Shown here: piece after piece, positions 50,967-61,135 of the stretch | How positions within the stretch are numbered: position 1 is the first letter of the stretch | Layout: each line of letters begins with the position of its first letter | Assembly: GCF_037201965.1 (NCBI RefSeq) | Contig: NZ_CP147518.1 | Coordinates: 1,983,001 to 2,047,000, forward strand | DNA: 64,000 nt | Origin: Spirosoma sp. SC4-14 | GTDB lineage: Bacteria > Bacteroidota > Bacteroidia > Cytophagales > Spirosomataceae | Direction of reading: 5' to 3' | Translations under genes and position numbers: made by a program | Notes under the pieces: generated by a model | Seen by the model: the letters and a program-made list of their open reading frames with translations, nothing else | What the model was told of the DNA's origin: nothing | The model's database searches: none

Positions 50967-50992
50967 ACAGTAGCGTATTTTAAATGAGTTCG

Positions 50993-53065
50993 TTACCCTT
51001 TCATGAAGCGCACCAGGCCTACTTCTATCAGAAGAAAGGCCAATGCGGCTAAAAGAAAGTACTTCCACAAACTATGGCCCAGATTCTCCTGTTCCAGCAC
51101 TTTTACAAAATCGTTGTCCTGAATACTGTCGAAGATTTCGATGTTTGGCTGACTGGCAAAAGTCCGGCGTAGTTCTTCGGGCGAATAAAAATCCATCATC
51201 GATTCTTTATTGCCATGGTTAAAAGCCAGCAGCCGCTCCGTTTTTCCGTCGAGTTGAAGTTCGTAATAACCTGCTTCAACTTCCTGGCCAGTAGCCAGTT
51301 CGTTACTTTTTGGCATTTCGAGCAGTAACTGATTGCCAACAATGCGCTGCACAGGAATAATCTCCAGTTTGTCGTGTTTGAGTTTATAAACCGATCGTTC
51401 CGAAGGGCTACTGACAGGTATTGTTATGAGGGCATCATCGAACGAATATGCAGTCCGTTGTCCCCGAACACTTAGCGCTGCCATTTTATACATAACAGGA
51501 ACAAACAGGGCATGTTCGGCCATATTTCCATAGGTGCTATTGAGCGGGTTTGCCAGCATATAAACCGTTCCCTGCCCTATTTTGGATTGAGTCAGGAATG
51601 GACTTCCATCGCGAAGACTCAGCAGGCGATTGCCAGCATTCCACCGCCAAACAGGAGCCGCACTGGGCATGTTGAGTGGCTCTGACTGATAGCTTTCCTG
51701 AAAAACGTCTCTAAAAAATGGATTTCGCCGGTCGGGGTCGGCAACTGGAAGCAGGTTGCCTTGATCTATACGTTGGGTACCCCCAACCCCTAACGCATTC
51801 AGAAACGGTCCATATGTGGCCATATCGGGGTTAGTAGGCGGAATTATGGTTAAACTGCCTCCCTGTCGAACAAACCGCTCCAACTCGCTGCGCAATGCAC
51901 CGTTTACCTGCGACACGCCTTCCAGCACTACCAGATTGGTTTCTTTGAGTTGACCAACATCGAAATTTTGTGCGTTAAAGCTTTTCCGCACAAATAAACT
52001 ATCATTCCCGTAAACAGCGTCGATGTAGTTGGATGGCGGGTTAGGAGCACCAGATGTTTGCTCAAACAAGTGCAGTACCCGAACGGCAGGCGAAGCCTCC
52101 AATACAAAGAAATACTGGTTGTCGAACGTAATGGGGAAATCTTCAAACACAATTCGACCCCGATGATAGCCTTTTTTGGTGACGTTGAAATTCAGCGATA
52201 TGGTTGCTGAGCCTCCGGGTGCAATGGTGGCCGAAGCTGTGGAGGTTTGGGTGTCGTCGAGATAGAGCCGGATCGGTAGGTTTTTTACGTTTTCACGCCC
52301 ACCGTTACTCAGTTTAACATTAACACTGTTGTTCTGTAATTCGCGAATGAACGGCGTACTGAGCCAGACCGAATCAACATATACGTTTTTGGTTGGCTGG
52401 GCATCGAGCGGTACAATAAATAACTGATCGGTGGTGTCAACGTTGAGACGCGACAAGTCACCGGCTGTGCTTTTCTGAAAATCGGAAAACCAGAATAGTT
52501 GGTTGCGGCCACCTGGATTCAGACTTGCGAGCAGATTTCGCTGCCGTTTATAGACTGCTTCGAGCGTTCGGGGCGTATGAGCAAATCGAATTGATGTTAC
52601 GCGATCGCGAACCGCTTCGGCCGATCCTGCCTGTTGTTCGGCGGCCGAAAAATCGTTGGTAAGTAATTGAAGCGAAGATGCGTTCCGAAACAGTGTTAAT
52701 AACTCGTCGAGTTTGCCGGTTGCTATGTCGAGATAGCGCTTTGCATTCCGCTCATTCTGCATACTGTATGAGTTGTCGAGATAGAGACTCGTCACGCCCT
52801 GTCGAGTAATGCCCAGTTTATTTTTATTCGGAATAAACGGTTGTGCAAAGGCCAGTACCAGACAAATCAGGAAGAGGCATCGGGCCGCCAGAATAAGCCA
52901 ATGCTTCAACCGCCGAAACGATTTGGTTTCGGTCTGAACCGTTCGCAACAGCGCTACATTGGTGAAAAACACCCGGCGTGTCCGACGAAAGTTGAAAAGG
53001 TGAATGGCAATCGGAACCGATATGGTTAGTAAGCCGAATAGGAAAGAGGGATATAGGAAATTCAT
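50993..53065 (-). CDS. BatA-like membrane protein with vWA-type region
   Basis: The 690-residue protein starts with the BatA domain (MNFLYPSFLFGLLTISVPIA, then FNFRRTRRVFFTNVALLRTV) with two membrane segments (about 1-25 and 55-80). A von Willebrand-like region with SLYLDNSYSMQNERNAKRY, a partial MIDAS, follows. A long beta-rich region (to ~660) and a last membrane segment near 665-687 complete it. Family members are often part of aerotolerance (Bat) or membrane-quality loci, but the other Bat genes are absent. It is followed by a clear terminator and is probably monocistronic. Confidence 0.85.
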   Translation of the reverse strand: MNFLYPSFLFGLLTISVPIAIHLFNFRRTRRVFFTNVALLRTVQTETKSFRRLKHWLILAARCLFLICLVLAFAQPFIPNKNKLGITRQGVTSLYLDNSYSMQNERNAKRYLDIATGKLDELLTLFRNASSLQLLTNDFSAAEQQAGSAEAVRDRVTSIRFAHTPRTLEAVYKRQRNLLASLNPGGRNQLFWFSDFQKSTAGDLSRLNVDTTDQLFIVPLDAQPTKNVYVDSVWLSTPFIRELQNNSVNVKLSNGGRENVKNLPIRLYLDDTQTSTASATIAPGGSATISLNFNVTKKGYHRGRIVFEDFPITFDNQYFFVLEASPAVRVLHLFEQTSGAPNPPSNYIDAVYGNDSLFVRKSFNAQNFDVGQLKETNLVVLEGVSQVNGALRSELERFVRQGGSLTIIPPTNPDMATYGPFLNALGVGGTQRIDQGNLLPVADPDRRNPFFRDVFQESYQSEPLNMPSAAPVWRWNAGNRLLSLRDGSPFLTQSKIGQGTVYMLANPLNSTYGNMAEHALFVPVMYKMAALSVRGQRTAYSFDDALITIPVSSPSERSVYKLKHDKLEIIPVQRIVGNQLLLEMPKSNELATGQEVEAGYYELQLDGKTERLLAFNHGNKESMMDFYSPEELRRTFASQPNIEIFDSIQDNDFVKVLEQENLGHSLWKYFLLAALAFLLIEVGLVRFMKG

Positions 53066-53155
53066 TCAGGTTGTGTTCGTCGAAAAAGATTCTGCAAACG
53101 AAGGTCTACTGCTATTAACGACCCAACTCGTTACTTTGGTTTCTGCTAGCCCAAG

Positions 53156-53854
53156 TTAATCAGGGATTTCGACTTCATAAAATGCTGTTCTGGTTTGTAG
53201 TATATCTGTATACGTGATTGAGCTTCTGGTATTACCAATAGTCAGGAATTGATCGGTGGGTGTATGGCCTACAATCTGATGAAAATTAGTCAGGTAATCG
53301 ACTCTGGTTTCTGATCGATCGGCCCAGACTGGTCCGCCAAATGAGTCTGAACCACCTCGCTTTGGGCTAACCTCGAACAAGATGCTTTGTAAAGGCTGTT
53401 GATGAATGCTATTAATCAATCCGGCCAGGTCGTATGTAGGCGTTATCGTTTCCATCGTATGATTTGTTTTCGCCAATAGTCGTGCCAACCATTGATTGGT
53501 TATGCCTGCGTGTGTGAATAAATAGGCATTATGCTGGTGGGCAATCTGAAACAGATCCTGATTTTGGGCAAATAGTGCCGTTAATTCGGCCTGCGCCCAG
53601 GTCCGAAACCCTGAGCATCGGTAATTAGGATAGTGAATATACTGCGCATCATGATTACCGATCAGGAGGATAACTTTGTCGGAGTATAGACGCTTCAAGC
53701 CAATGATGTCGCTCAGATTAGTATAAATCGTATCGTCGTCGACAACATAACTGTCGGTATAGTCACCCAGAAAAATAACCTGATCATAGTCGTTGACATT
53801 GAGATCTTTCCACATGGTACGGCCATGCAGATCGCTGATTGTAACAAGTTTCAT
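53156..53854 (-). CDS. Calcineurin-like metallophosphoesterase (cytoplasmic)
   Basis: The 232-residue protein has all the metal-binding blocks: SDLHGRT (D8, H10), FLGDYTDSYV, IGNHDAQY, FTHAGITN and GHTPTD. There is no signal peptide, so it is probably cytoplasmic, as in the Ser/Thr phosphatase or nucleotide-hydrolase branches. The substrate is unknown. It stands alone between the BatA-like gene and infB, behind a strong bidirectional terminator (53911-53946). Confidence 0.88.
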   Translation of the reverse strand: MKLVTISDLHGRTMWKDLNVNDYDQVIFLGDYTDSYVVDDDTIYTNLSDIIGLKRLYSDKVILLIGNHDAQYIHYPNYRCSGFRTWAQAELTALFAQNQDLFQIAHQHNAYLFTHAGITNQWLARLLAKTNHTMETITPTYDLAGLINSIHQQPLQSILFEVSPKRGGSDSFGGPVWADRSETRVDYLTNFHQIVGHTPTDQFLTIGNTRSSITYTDILQTRTAFYEVEIPD

Positions 53855-53910
53855 AATAAGCCAAGATACTATGCAGACCCATCAAAACGAATTATGGATG
53901 ATGAGGTATT

Positions 53911-53946
53911 AAAAAAAAACCCAACTGGAAACCAGTTGGGTTTTTT
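53911..53946. terminator. Bidirectional terminator after infB
   Basis: AACCCAACTGG pairs with CCAGTTGGGTT around AAA, flanked by A-run on the left and T-run on the right. It is placed 20 bp downstream of the infB stop codon and reads as an intrinsic terminator on both strands. Confidence 0.88.
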
Positions 53947-53965
53947 AGCACAGTATTATGTCAGA

Positions 53966-56900
53966 CTACAAAGTCCGTTTCACTTCTTTAATTTCGAATC
54001 CTTCGATCGTATCGCCGACTTCGATGTCGTTGAAGTTTTTAACACTCAACCCACATTCGTAGCCCGAACGAACTTCATTGACGTCATCTTTAAACCGTTT
54101 CAGCGCACTGATTTCGCCAGTATGGATCACGATAAAGTCGCGAATGACACGGATTTTATGACTCCGCTTAATAAGACCATCGGTTACGTAGCAACCAGCC
54201 ACGGTGCCAACTTTGCTGATCTTAAAGACTTCGCGGACTTCAATATTACCCGTTATCACCTCTTCAGTAGTTGGGGCTAACAGGCCTTCCATCGCATCTT
54301 TTACTTCGTTGATGGCATCGTAGATAATTGAGTACAGGCGAATCTCAATCTGCTCCTGCTCAGCTAACCGCCGGGCGTTGGATGAAGGACGAACCTGGAA
54401 ACCTACAATAACCGCATCCGAAGCGGAAGCCAGCAGAACATCCGATTCCGAAATCTGTCCAACAGCCTTATGAATGATATTCACCTGAACTTCTTCGGTC
54501 GAAAGTTGCAGCAATGAATCTGACAGCGCTTCTACCGAACCATCCACATCACCTTTAACAATCACATTAAGCTCTTTGAAACTACCAATTGCCTTCCGAC
54601 GACCAATTTCTTCGAGTGTAATGTGCTTGCGGGTACGAAGCGTTTGTTCGCGCAGGAGTTGTTCACGTTTGTTGGCTATTTCGCGCGCTTCGCGCTCAGT
54701 TTCCATCACGTTGAACTTATCGCCCGCTTGCGGAGCACCTGGCAGACCCAGAATCTGAACAGGGGTTGCTGGCCCTGCTTCTTTAATCCGATCACCACGA
54801 TCGTTGGTCATGGCCCGAATCCGTCCGTAGTGAGCACCCACGAGCATAATGTCGCCCTGACGAAGGGTTCCGTTCTCTACCAGTACGGTAGAAACATATC
54901 CCCGACCTTTATCGAGCGAGGCTTCGATAACGGTACCGAGCGCACGACGATGCGGGTTTGCTTTCAATTCGAGCAGTTCGGCTTCGAGTAGTACTTTTTC
55001 GAGCAACTCATCGACGCCCATTCCCGATTTCGACGAAATTTCCTGAGCCTGATATTTACCACCCCATTCTTCAACGAGCAGGTTCATAGCAGCCAGTTCG
55101 GTCCGAATTTTTTCCGCATCAGCACCGGGCTTATCTACTTTCGAGAAGGCAAACACAATCGGTACACCTGCAACTTGCGCATGGTTGATAGCCTCGCGGG
55201 TTTGCGGCATCACACTATCGTCGGCTGCAATCACAATAATAACAACGTCCGTTACCTTCGCACCCCGTGCCCGCATAGCCGTGAAGGCTTCGTGACCTGG
55301 TGTATCGAGGAAAGTAATCATCCGGTCGTCGGATGTTTTTACGCTATAGGCGCCAATGTGCTGGGTAATTCCACCGGCCTCACCAGCAGCTACTTTGGCA
55401 CGACGGATATAGTCGAGCAGCGAGGTTTTACCGTGATCGACGTGCCCCATAATCGTTACGATTGGTGCACGAGGCTGTAGGTCTTCGGGCTCATCGGCAG
55501 CAACATCGATACCAGCTTCGGTTTCATCTTCGGCCGAAACAAACTGTACGTCGTAGCCAAATTCATCGGCAATAACCGTAATAGCTTCCGCATCCAGTCG
55601 TTGGTTAATCGAAACGAACATACCCAGATTCAAACAAACGGAGATAACTTCGTTGATCGAAACGTTCATGAGTGATGCCAGGTCGTTGGCCGATACGAAC
55701 TCGGTAACTTTCAGGATTTTTGCTTCCAGTTCCTCCTGCTCGCTGGCAATCCGATCCCGTTCGGCCCGGTCGGCCCGGCGATCGCGACGACGGTCGGCTC
55801 CACGGTTAGGCGTATTACCCTGCATGCGGGCATTTGTCTGCTGAATCGATTTCCGAACATCGGCCTGGCTTGGTGCTTCGCGCCGATTGCGGTCTTTTCC
55901 ACCCCGATCTTTATCGCGGTCTCGCCCATTGCGATTGTTAGAACCACCGCTATTAGTACGATTATTCGTATTCGTATTGGTGTTGGCATTGTTCTGCCCG
56001 CCACCACTATTGGTACGGTTATTCGTATTCGCATTGGTGTTGGCATTGTTCTGCCCGCCACCTGCCTGGTTTGGATTGGCTGTCCGGTTCGAATCGCGTT
56101 GAGGATTAGTATGGTTCCGATCATTACGGTCGTTCCGCTCACCCTGCTGACGATTTGCCGGACCCCGGTCATTGCGGTCATTACGAGGAGTGTTTCCTGC
56201 CTGACCTTGTGGCTGGTTATTGCCTCCCTGATGCCCGCTTCCGCCTACGGCGTTTTCGCGACCACCCCGGATACGCTTCCGCTTTTTCTTATCAGCATTG
56301 TTGCCACTACCGCCCTGACGTGGATTGTTGACGGGCAACTCAATCTTACCCAGAATTTTAAGGCCGCCCAACTGATGACTACCGGCGGCCCGGATGGTTT
56401 CTGTCGGAGCACTTTCCTGATCGCTATCAGTGGGTGCTACTGGCGGTGCCGGAGCTTTAGGTTGTTGCTGGATAGCTTTGGGCTTATCTTCCTGCCGAGG
56501 TTCGCTCGGCTTGGTAGGTACTGTTGGAGCCGCCACTACAGGACGTGGATTTTCAGGTTTTACAACTTCGGCACGAGCCTGCGGAGCGGGAGCCTGCTCA
56601 GGTTTTGCCTGAACGGGTTCTGCTTTGGGCTGCTCAGCTACAGGTTTGGGTACTTCAACTTTCGGCTGTTCGGCAGGAGCTGATACCGTCGGTTGTGGAA
56701 CAACAGGTTTTACCTCCGCAGGCTGAGCCGGTTTAGGGGCTTCTACGGGCGGTTTAATGTCCGTTGGCTGCACTGTAGCGGGTTTCTGAGGTTCAACCCG
56801 AGGTGGTACAACTGACGTAGTTTCTACCGGTTTTGTTTCCTGCGGAGCAGGAGCTTTCGCAGCCGGAGTTGGTTTTGCGTTGAGATCAATTTTGCCGATT

Positions 56901-57307
56901 ACTTTCAGTCCTGGCAAACCGGTCGATACGGTTTGAGGGGAAGGCTTTTGCTCGGTAGGGCCTGGTTTAGGCGCTTCTGCCCGAGGGGTGTCCGTTTTCG
57001 GAACATCCGCCTTTGCGTCCACAATAGGACGGCCTGCGTCATCACGACGGTACAAAATGACATCATCCTCCCGACGACGTGGTGGCTCAGCGACCGCAAC
57101 CGACGGTTCGGACCGGCGAGCTCCATTCAGGAGTTCCGTTGATTTATACTCCTTCGCCAATACCTCCAGCAGTTCAGTGCCGATTTTGGTATTGGGATTA
57201 CTATCAACCTTAAACCCTTTGGCAGACAGACGATTCACAACAGAGGAAGTTCCAGTGTTGAGAATTTTTGCCACTTGGCTTAGGCGCATTGACTTATCTT
57301 CTGCCAT
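53966..57307 (-). CDS. infB: Translation initiation factor IF-2
   Basis: The 1113-residue GTPase brings fMet-tRNA to the 30S subunit. It has an IF2_N motif at the start ([20 protein letters not shown]), a second one near residue 545 ([20 protein letters not shown]), the G domain with [19 protein letters not shown] and SKVD, and C-terminal OB and IF2 C1/C2 domains. The unusual part is the long low-complexity N-terminus (about 80-540), rich in Pro/Ala/Lys and then in Asn/Gly/Arg, with two 19-residue tandem repeats (DNA 55944-56057). It is the last gene of the rimP-nusA-infB operon. Confidence 0.97.
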   Translation of the reverse strand: MAEDKSMRLSQVAKILNTGTSSVVNRLSAKGFKVDSNPNTKIGTELLEVLAKEYKSTELLNGARRSEPSVAVAEPPRRREDDVILYRRDDAGRPIVDAKADVPKTDTPRAEAPKPGPTEQKPSPQTVSTGLPGLKVIGKIDLNAKPTPAAKAPAPQETKPVETTSVVPPRVEPQKPATVQPTDIKPPVEAPKPAQPAEVKPVVPQPTVSAPAEQPKVEVPKPVAEQPKAEPVQAKPEQAPAPQARAEVVKPENPRPVVAAPTVPTKPSEPRQEDKPKAIQQQPKAPAPPVAPTDSDQESAPTETIRAAGSHQLGGLKILGKIELPVNNPRQGGSGNNADKKKRKRIRGGRENAVGGSGHQGGNNQPQGQAGNTPRNDRNDRGPANRQQGERNDRNDRNHTNPQRDSNRTANPNQAGGGQNNANTNANTNNRTNSGGGQNNANTNTNTNNRTNSGGSNNRNGRDRDKDRGGKDRNRREAPSQADVRKSIQQTNARMQGNTPNRGADRRRDRRADRAERDRIASEQEELEAKILKVTEFVSANDLASLMNVSINEVISVCLNLGMFVSINQRLDAEAITVIADEFGYDVQFVSAEDETEAGIDVAADEPEDLQPRAPIVTIMGHVDHGKTSLLDYIRRAKVAAGEAGGITQHIGAYSVKTSDDRMITFLDTPGHEAFTAMRARGAKVTDVVIIVIAADDSVMPQTREAINHAQVAGVPIVFAFSKVDKPGADAEKIRTELAAMNLLVEEWGGKYQAQEISSKSGMGVDELLEKVLLEAELLELKANPHRRALGTVIEASLDKGRGYVSTVLVENGTLRQGDIMLVGAHYGRIRAMTNDRGDRIKEAGPATPVQILGLPGAPQAGDKFNVMETEREAREIANKREQLLREQTLRTRKHITLEEIGRRKAIGSFKELNVIVKGDVDGSVEALSDSLLQLSTEEVQVNIIHKAVGQISESDVLLASASDAVIVGFQVRPSSNARRLAEQEQIEIRLYSIIYDAINEVKDAMEGLLAPTTEEVITGNIEVREVFKISKVGTVAGCYVTDGLIKRSHKIRVIRDFIVIHTGEISALKRFKDDVNEVRSGYECGLSVKNFNDIEVGDTIEGFEIKEVKRTL
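55944..56057 (-). repeat. Two 57-bp tandem repeats inside infB
   Basis: Units at 55944-56000 and 56001-56057 differ by only a few bases and code for the 19-residue unit [19 protein letters not shown] and a near copy. They are in frame and lie in the disordered linker between the two IF2_N regions. Copy number is likely to vary between strains. Confidence 0.85.
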
Positions 57308-57472
57308 ACGTTCGGTCTATATTCGGCAAATTTAATGGTTGTTGATATGGTATGAACAACAGTTACAGCAATAAAAATCCCTTATTTTAAGAATGTAAAG
57401 CGAAAAGTAAAGATTGAAGAATAAATGTTTAATAAATTTCTACATTCTTAACTTTTCATTCTTCACTTGGTT

Positions 57473-58717
57473 TTACTCAAATTCCTGTTTGAGGATATTT
57501 ACTATTTCCTCTACAGTACCTTCTTCCAGATCGGTCCGACGGACAAGCTCTTCTTTGCTCAGTGCCAGAACGCTCTTAGCCGTATCGAGACCAACTTTCC
57601 GAAGTTCGTCAATCATCCATTCATCAATTTCGTCCGAGAACTCCATCAGGTCAACGTCTTCGTCGTCTTCCTGGCCTTCGTTATCACGGAATACATCAAT
57701 TTCCATATCGACAAGCCGACCGGCCAGTTTGATGTTCTGCCCACCCTTGCCAATAGCCAGCGAAACCTGATCGGGTTTGAGGAAAACAGACACCCGCTTG
57801 GTATCCCGATCAATTTGCATCGAACTGATTTTAGCCGGGCTCAACGCACGGCTGATCAATAGTTCGAGGTTTTCGGTGTAGTTAATTACGTCGATATTCT
57901 CGTTGCCTAGTTCGCGGACGATGCCATGAATCCGTGAGCCTTTCATGCCAACGCAGGCTCCTACGGGGTCGATACGGTCGTCGTACGATTCAACAGCTAC
58001 TTTGGCGCGCTCGCCGGGTTCCCGAACAATTTTCCGAATGGAAATCAGACCATCATAAATTTCGGGGACTTCAATTTCAAACAACCGCTCCAGAAAAACA
58101 GGCGATGTGCGCGACAGTACGATTTTGGGCGTACCATTCAGCATGTCGACCCGGCTGATTACGGCTCTAACCGCTTCGCCTTTCCGGTAGCGATCTTTCG
58201 GAATCTGTTCAGTACGGGGCAAACTCAGTTCATTGTTTTCTGAATCAACCAAAATAATTTCGTGTTTCAGAATCTGATACACTTCGGCCGTAATCAAATC
58301 GCCAACCTGGTCTTTATATTTCTGATAAAGGAGTTCTTTTTCCATGTCCTTTATCTTCTGAATCAGGGTTTGGCGGGCTGTTTGCACAACCCGACGTCCG
58401 AAATCTTCCAGTTTTACCTCTTCGGCAACCTGTTCGCCCACTTCGAAATCGTCCTGAATCTTACGCGCTTCAGCGAGAGGAATTTTGTCGTAATCCCAAA
58501 TATCCTCCGAATCGTCGTCTACAATTTCACGGGTACGCCACATTTCAAGGTCGCCGGTTTCGGCGTTGATAATCACGTCGAAATTTTCGTCGGTACCGAA
58601 TTTTTTGCGAATCATTGTCCGGAAGACATCTTCCAGAATGGCGATCATGGTGGGCCGATCAATATTTTTCGACCGGGCGAAATCGGCAAACGATTCGATT
58701 AATAATCCACTGGTCAT
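57473..58717 (-). CDS. nusA: Transcription termination/antitermination factor NusA
   Basis: The 414-residue protein has the N-terminal polymerase-binding domain (1-125; FADFARSKNIDRPTMIAILE), the S1 domain (about 130-200), and KH1-KH2 (about 225-345; VGACVGMKGSRIHGIVRELG and LAIGKGGQNIKLAGRLVDME). It lacks the acidic C-terminal repeats of E. coli NusA, which is normal for this phylum. The last ~60 residues form the C-terminal helical part. It is between rimP and infB and controls pausing, termination and antitermination, including possibly its own operon (see the terminator at 59324-59357). Confidence 0.97.
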   Translation of the reverse strand: MTSGLLIESFADFARSKNIDRPTMIAILEDVFRTMIRKKFGTDENFDVIINAETGDLEMWRTREIVDDDSEDIWDYDKIPLAEARKIQDDFEVGEQVAEEVKLEDFGRRVVQTARQTLIQKIKDMEKELLYQKYKDQVGDLITAEVYQILKHEIILVDSENNELSLPRTEQIPKDRYRKGEAVRAVISRVDMLNGTPKIVLSRTSPVFLERLFEIEVPEIYDGLISIRKIVREPGERAKVAVESYDDRIDPVGACVGMKGSRIHGIVRELGNENIDVINYTENLELLISRALSPAKISSMQIDRDTKRVSVFLKPDQVSLAIGKGGQNIKLAGRLVDMEIDVFRDNEGQEDDEDVDLMEFSDEIDEWMIDELRKVGLDTAKSVLALSKEELVRRTDLEEGTVEEIVNILKQEFE

Positions 58718-58801
58718 TTTTTTAGGTTTCTGTCTACTGCTTTCGATTAGCTGTTGGCGAGTTTCCGTATGAATTTCAGACAGACTACAGCCAACCGAAA
58801 A

Positions 58802-59314
58802 CTATTTAAATGATATTTCTACGTTGGCTTTTTTGATCTGCTCAAAGGGAATCGACGTGGCACCAACAATCGGAGCCTGGGCAGCTAAATTCTCTTCTTT
58901 TTTCTTTTTACTCTTTGACTTTTTTTCGGGCTCAATCAGAATAACAACTCCCGCATCATCTACCGACTCTAATTTGCCCGAGCGGAGGGTGCCATCCGTT
59001 AAGGTAATTAAGAGATTTCGACCAATATTACGAATATATTGACGCGGAAACAGCAATGGATAATCAACACCTGGCGAAGAAACTTCAAGTATAAACGCCG
59101 ATTCGCCAAAGAAATTTAACTCATCCATCTGGTTACCTAGCTGGCGGCTTATGTCGGCACACTCATCGATGGTAATACCTGCATCACTATCGAGTAAAAT
59201 TGTGACTTTAATACGACCTCCTCGCCGACCAACCACCTGAACATCAACAATATAAAGGCTTCCGTTGTTCAGGTACGGTTGTAAAAGTTCAATTATTCGT
59301 GTTTTGTCGTCCAT
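58802..59314 (-). CDS. rimP: Ribosome maturation factor RimP
   Basis: The 170-residue protein has the N-terminal alpha/beta domain (about 1-90; IIELLQPYLNNGSLYIVDVQ, GITIDECADISRQLGNQMDE, FILEVSSPGVDYPLLFPRQY) and the C-terminal SH3-like domain (about 91-165), with a lysine-rich insert near 130-140 (KKSKSKKKKEEN). It is needed for 30S maturation. It is the first gene of the rimP-nusA-infB operon, with a promoter at 59383-59413 and an intrinsic terminator in the leader only ~10 bp from the start codon. Confidence 0.95.
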   Translation of the reverse strand: MDDKTRIIELLQPYLNNGSLYIVDVQVVGRRGGRIKVTILLDSDAGITIDECADISRQLGNQMDELNFFGESAFILEVSSPGVDYPLLFPRQYIRNIGRNLLITLTDGTLRSGKLESVDDAGVVILIEPEKKSKSKKKKEENLAAQAPIVGATSIPFEQIKKANVEISFK

Positions 59315-59323
59315 AAAGTAGGG

Positions 59324-59357
59324 CTAACAAAAAAGGGAGTTCGACTCCCTTTTTTTA
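59324..59357 (-). terminator. Intrinsic terminator in the leader of rimP-nusA-infB
   Basis: AAAAAAGGGAGT pairs with ACTCCCTTTTTT across TCG, so on the minus strand the stem is followed by TTTTTTG. It is situated between the promoter at 59383-59413 and the rimP start (59314). Transcription from the promoter must pass it, which suggests attenuation. It may also act on the other strand. Confidence 0.7.
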
Positions 59358-59382
59358 ATGACGCCATACGGTAGTAATGGCA

Positions 59383-59413
59383 CAAATATAAGGTGAAATT
59401 TAGTACTTCGCAA
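59383..59413 (-). promoter_or_regulatory. rimP: Promoter of rimP-nusA-infB
   Basis: On the minus strand TATATTTG (59390-59383) fits TAnnTTTG and TTG (59413-59411) lies 20 bp upstream. The start would be near 59376, leaving a leader of ~60 nt that contains the terminator. Confidence 0.65.
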
Positions 59414-59432
59414 GTCTGAACTGTAGCATACA

Positions 59433-59465
59433 TTGTGGGTTTATATGGCTAATACTCTATTTTTG
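59433..59465 (+). promoter_or_regulatory. Promoter of the endonuclease-fold gene
   Basis: TATTTTTG (59458-59465) fits TAnnTTTG and TTG (59433-59435) lies 22 bp upstream. It is divergent from the rimP promoter and 35 bp before the start codon at 59501. Confidence 0.6.
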
Positions 59466-59500
59466 GCTCAGAAATAAATTACAGGCTGCTCAACGACATT

Positions 59501-60646
59501 ATGGCGGTAGGTTCTCAAATTGGTCGGTTCATTGGTTTTTTCGTCCGGTCTTTGTTCTGGTCATTGAATTTACTTCTTGCGCTTTATACCCTGGTCAGCT
59601 ATTGGCTGCTCCACTCGCTTGTTATCCAGCACTGGTCGGCGAGTATGATCATGATTTCCATTCCAATCGTTTGGGTGCTGAATTTTATCTGTTTAGTTGC
59701 CTGGTTGTTTATTCGTCCATGGCGAAGCTGGTTGTCGGGACTGGTACTCATTGTGGGGATTTTTCTGTTTGGCAAACGAACGTTTGTCTGGAATCCTACC
59801 TCCGAACTAAGCGGAAAGGGAATGGCGCTCAAGCTATTCAGCTATAATGTGCAATCGTTTGGGCTTGATAACGATTATGAACGAATTCATAGTTCGCCTA
59901 GGGTTCGACGGCTCATTAACTATGTGCTGCGGTATGATGCTCCGGTGAAATGTTTTCAGGAGTTTCAGAACTCGACCTCAATTGCCGACTACGACGTTGT
60001 AAGCCGGTTTCGTTCGGCGGGGTATACGTATTCGGTATTTTTGCACCCCGAAGCGGCCGATAAATCGGCAGGGGCAATTGGAGTCGCCATTTTTTCCATT
60101 TATCCAATAATTCACTCGGGTCGCGAATTATTCGACAAGAATAACGGGTTGGTTTGGGCCAACATTAAAGTAGGGAATGATACGATTCGGGTTATTAATG
60201 TCCACCTGCAATCGATGGGGATTCGGGTCGGTAAGGTATTCAGGCAAGATCAGCTAACGGGTGTTCGGCACGAAACGCGTGGAGTTCTCAGTGCCTTACG
60301 AACAGGCTTTATCGATCGGCGTGAGCAGGTTGAACGGGTTGAACGGCATATTCGCGAAAGTGAGTTTCCGGTTATTGTGACGGGCGATCATAATGATACA
60401 CCTTATAGTGTTGTTTATGAACGCATGCGACGGATTTTCCCGAATAGCTTTGAGGATGCCGGACGAGGATTTGGGTTTACTTATAATCGCTTACCCGGTT
60501 TTATCCGGATCGATCATCAGTTTCATGATCCCCGTTTGTTCGTACTCAATTTTGAGACGATCAACTATATCCGTTATTCGGATCATTACCCAATTGCAGG
60601 AACTTATTTACTGGGAGCCACCAGGAAGAGAACCTCAGAGGAGTAA
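59501..60646 (+). CDS. Membrane-anchored endonuclease/exonuclease/phosphatase family protein
   Basis: The 381-residue protein has three membrane segments in the first 100 residues (around 10-35, 45-70, 75-95) and then an EEP domain: FSYNVQSFG, CFQEFQNS, GDHNDTPYSVVYERM, GFIRIDHQFHDPR and SDHYPI. These are the divalent-metal and catalytic motifs (N, E, D-x-N, D-H, D-H) of the DNase I-like superfamily, which includes phosphatases and sphingomyelinases. The active domain probably faces the periplasm. Such proteins are common in Bacteroidota. The substrate is unknown. It is divergent from rimP and not obviously linked to it. Confidence 0.88.
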   Translation: MAVGSQIGRFIGFFVRSLFWSLNLLLALYTLVSYWLLHSLVIQHWSASMIMISIPIVWVLNFICLVAWLFIRPWRSWLSGLVLIVGIFLFGKRTFVWNPTSELSGKGMALKLFSYNVQSFGLDNDYERIHSSPRVRRLINYVLRYDAPVKCFQEFQNSTSIADYDVVSRFRSAGYTYSVFLHPEAADKSAGAIGVAIFSIYPIIHSGRELFDKNNGLVWANIKVGNDTIRVINVHLQSMGIRVGKVFRQDQLTGVRHETRGVLSALRTGFIDRREQVERVERHIRESEFPVIVTGDHNDTPYSVVYERMRRIFPNSFEDAGRGFGFTYNRLPGFIRIDHQFHDPRLFVLNFETINYIRYSDHYPIAGTYLLGATRKRTSEE

Positions 60647-60665
60647 GATAGTCTGGTTGCTGCAT

Positions 60666-61076
60666 TTAGGGATGAGCATTGACCCACACTTCGCCATCGG
60701 TAAACACTTCTTTCTTCCAGATTGGAACTGTTTGCTTAATTGTATCGATCATGTAGCGGCAGGCATCAAAGGCGTCGGCCCGGTGGGCGGTCGATACGCC
60801 AATCAGAATGGCTATTTCGCCAGTAAGCAGTATTCCTTTCCGATGAATAATCGTATAGCGTAGGATAGGCCAGCGACGCTGAGCTTCGTCGGCAATTTTC
60901 TGCATTTCACTGATGGCCATCCGATCATACGCTTCATATTCAAGACGTTCGACAGGGCGCTCCTGGGTATTGTCGCGGACAACACCCAGAAACAGATCGA
61001 GGGCACCTGCCTGATCGGATTGCAAATAGTTTAGGGCTGAGGCAACGTCAATAGGGTTGGTGGTAAGAGCAATCAT
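60666..61076 (-). CDS. moaE: Molybdopterin synthase catalytic subunit
   Basis: The 136-residue protein is MoaE: an N-terminal ferredoxin-like beta/alpha region with GALDLFLGVVRDNTQERPV, VERLEYEAYDRMAISEM, then IIHRKGILLTGEIAILIGVS and CRYMIDTIKQTVPIWKKE with the conserved lysines. It transfers sulfur from the MoaD thiocarboxylate to precursor Z. It lies 59 bp downstream of moaD on the same strand, forming a small operon. The other Mo-cofactor genes are not here. Confidence 0.95.
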   Translation of the reverse strand: MIALTTNPIDVASALNYLQSDQAGALDLFLGVVRDNTQERPVERLEYEAYDRMAISEMQKIADEAQRRWPILRYTIIHRKGILLTGEIAILIGVSTAHRADAFDACRYMIDTIKQTVPIWKKEVFTDGEVWVNAHP

Positions 61077-61135
61077 AGTCTTTGCAGACAGTTAGTAAAC
61101 GTTTAGCGGGTACTCCAGACAATTGTATAGGGTGT

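Larger units (their letters stand above)
50394..50992. other. Gene-poor gap with remnants
   Basis: About 600 bp between the porin scar and the BatA-like gene. One plus-strand frame is open from 50447 to a TAA at 50633-50635 without a usable start; its end reads QDQFYSNLALLQATRSHMKY and may be the tail of a lost gene I cannot name. The second copy of the 52-bp element is at 50738-50788, and a terminator at 50935-50966. Confidence 0.4.

Noticed and set aside
50790..51068. 92-codon minus-strand frame in the gap before the BatA-like gene
   Set aside because: It crosses the terminator and overlaps the end of the BatA-like gene in another frame; no protein features.
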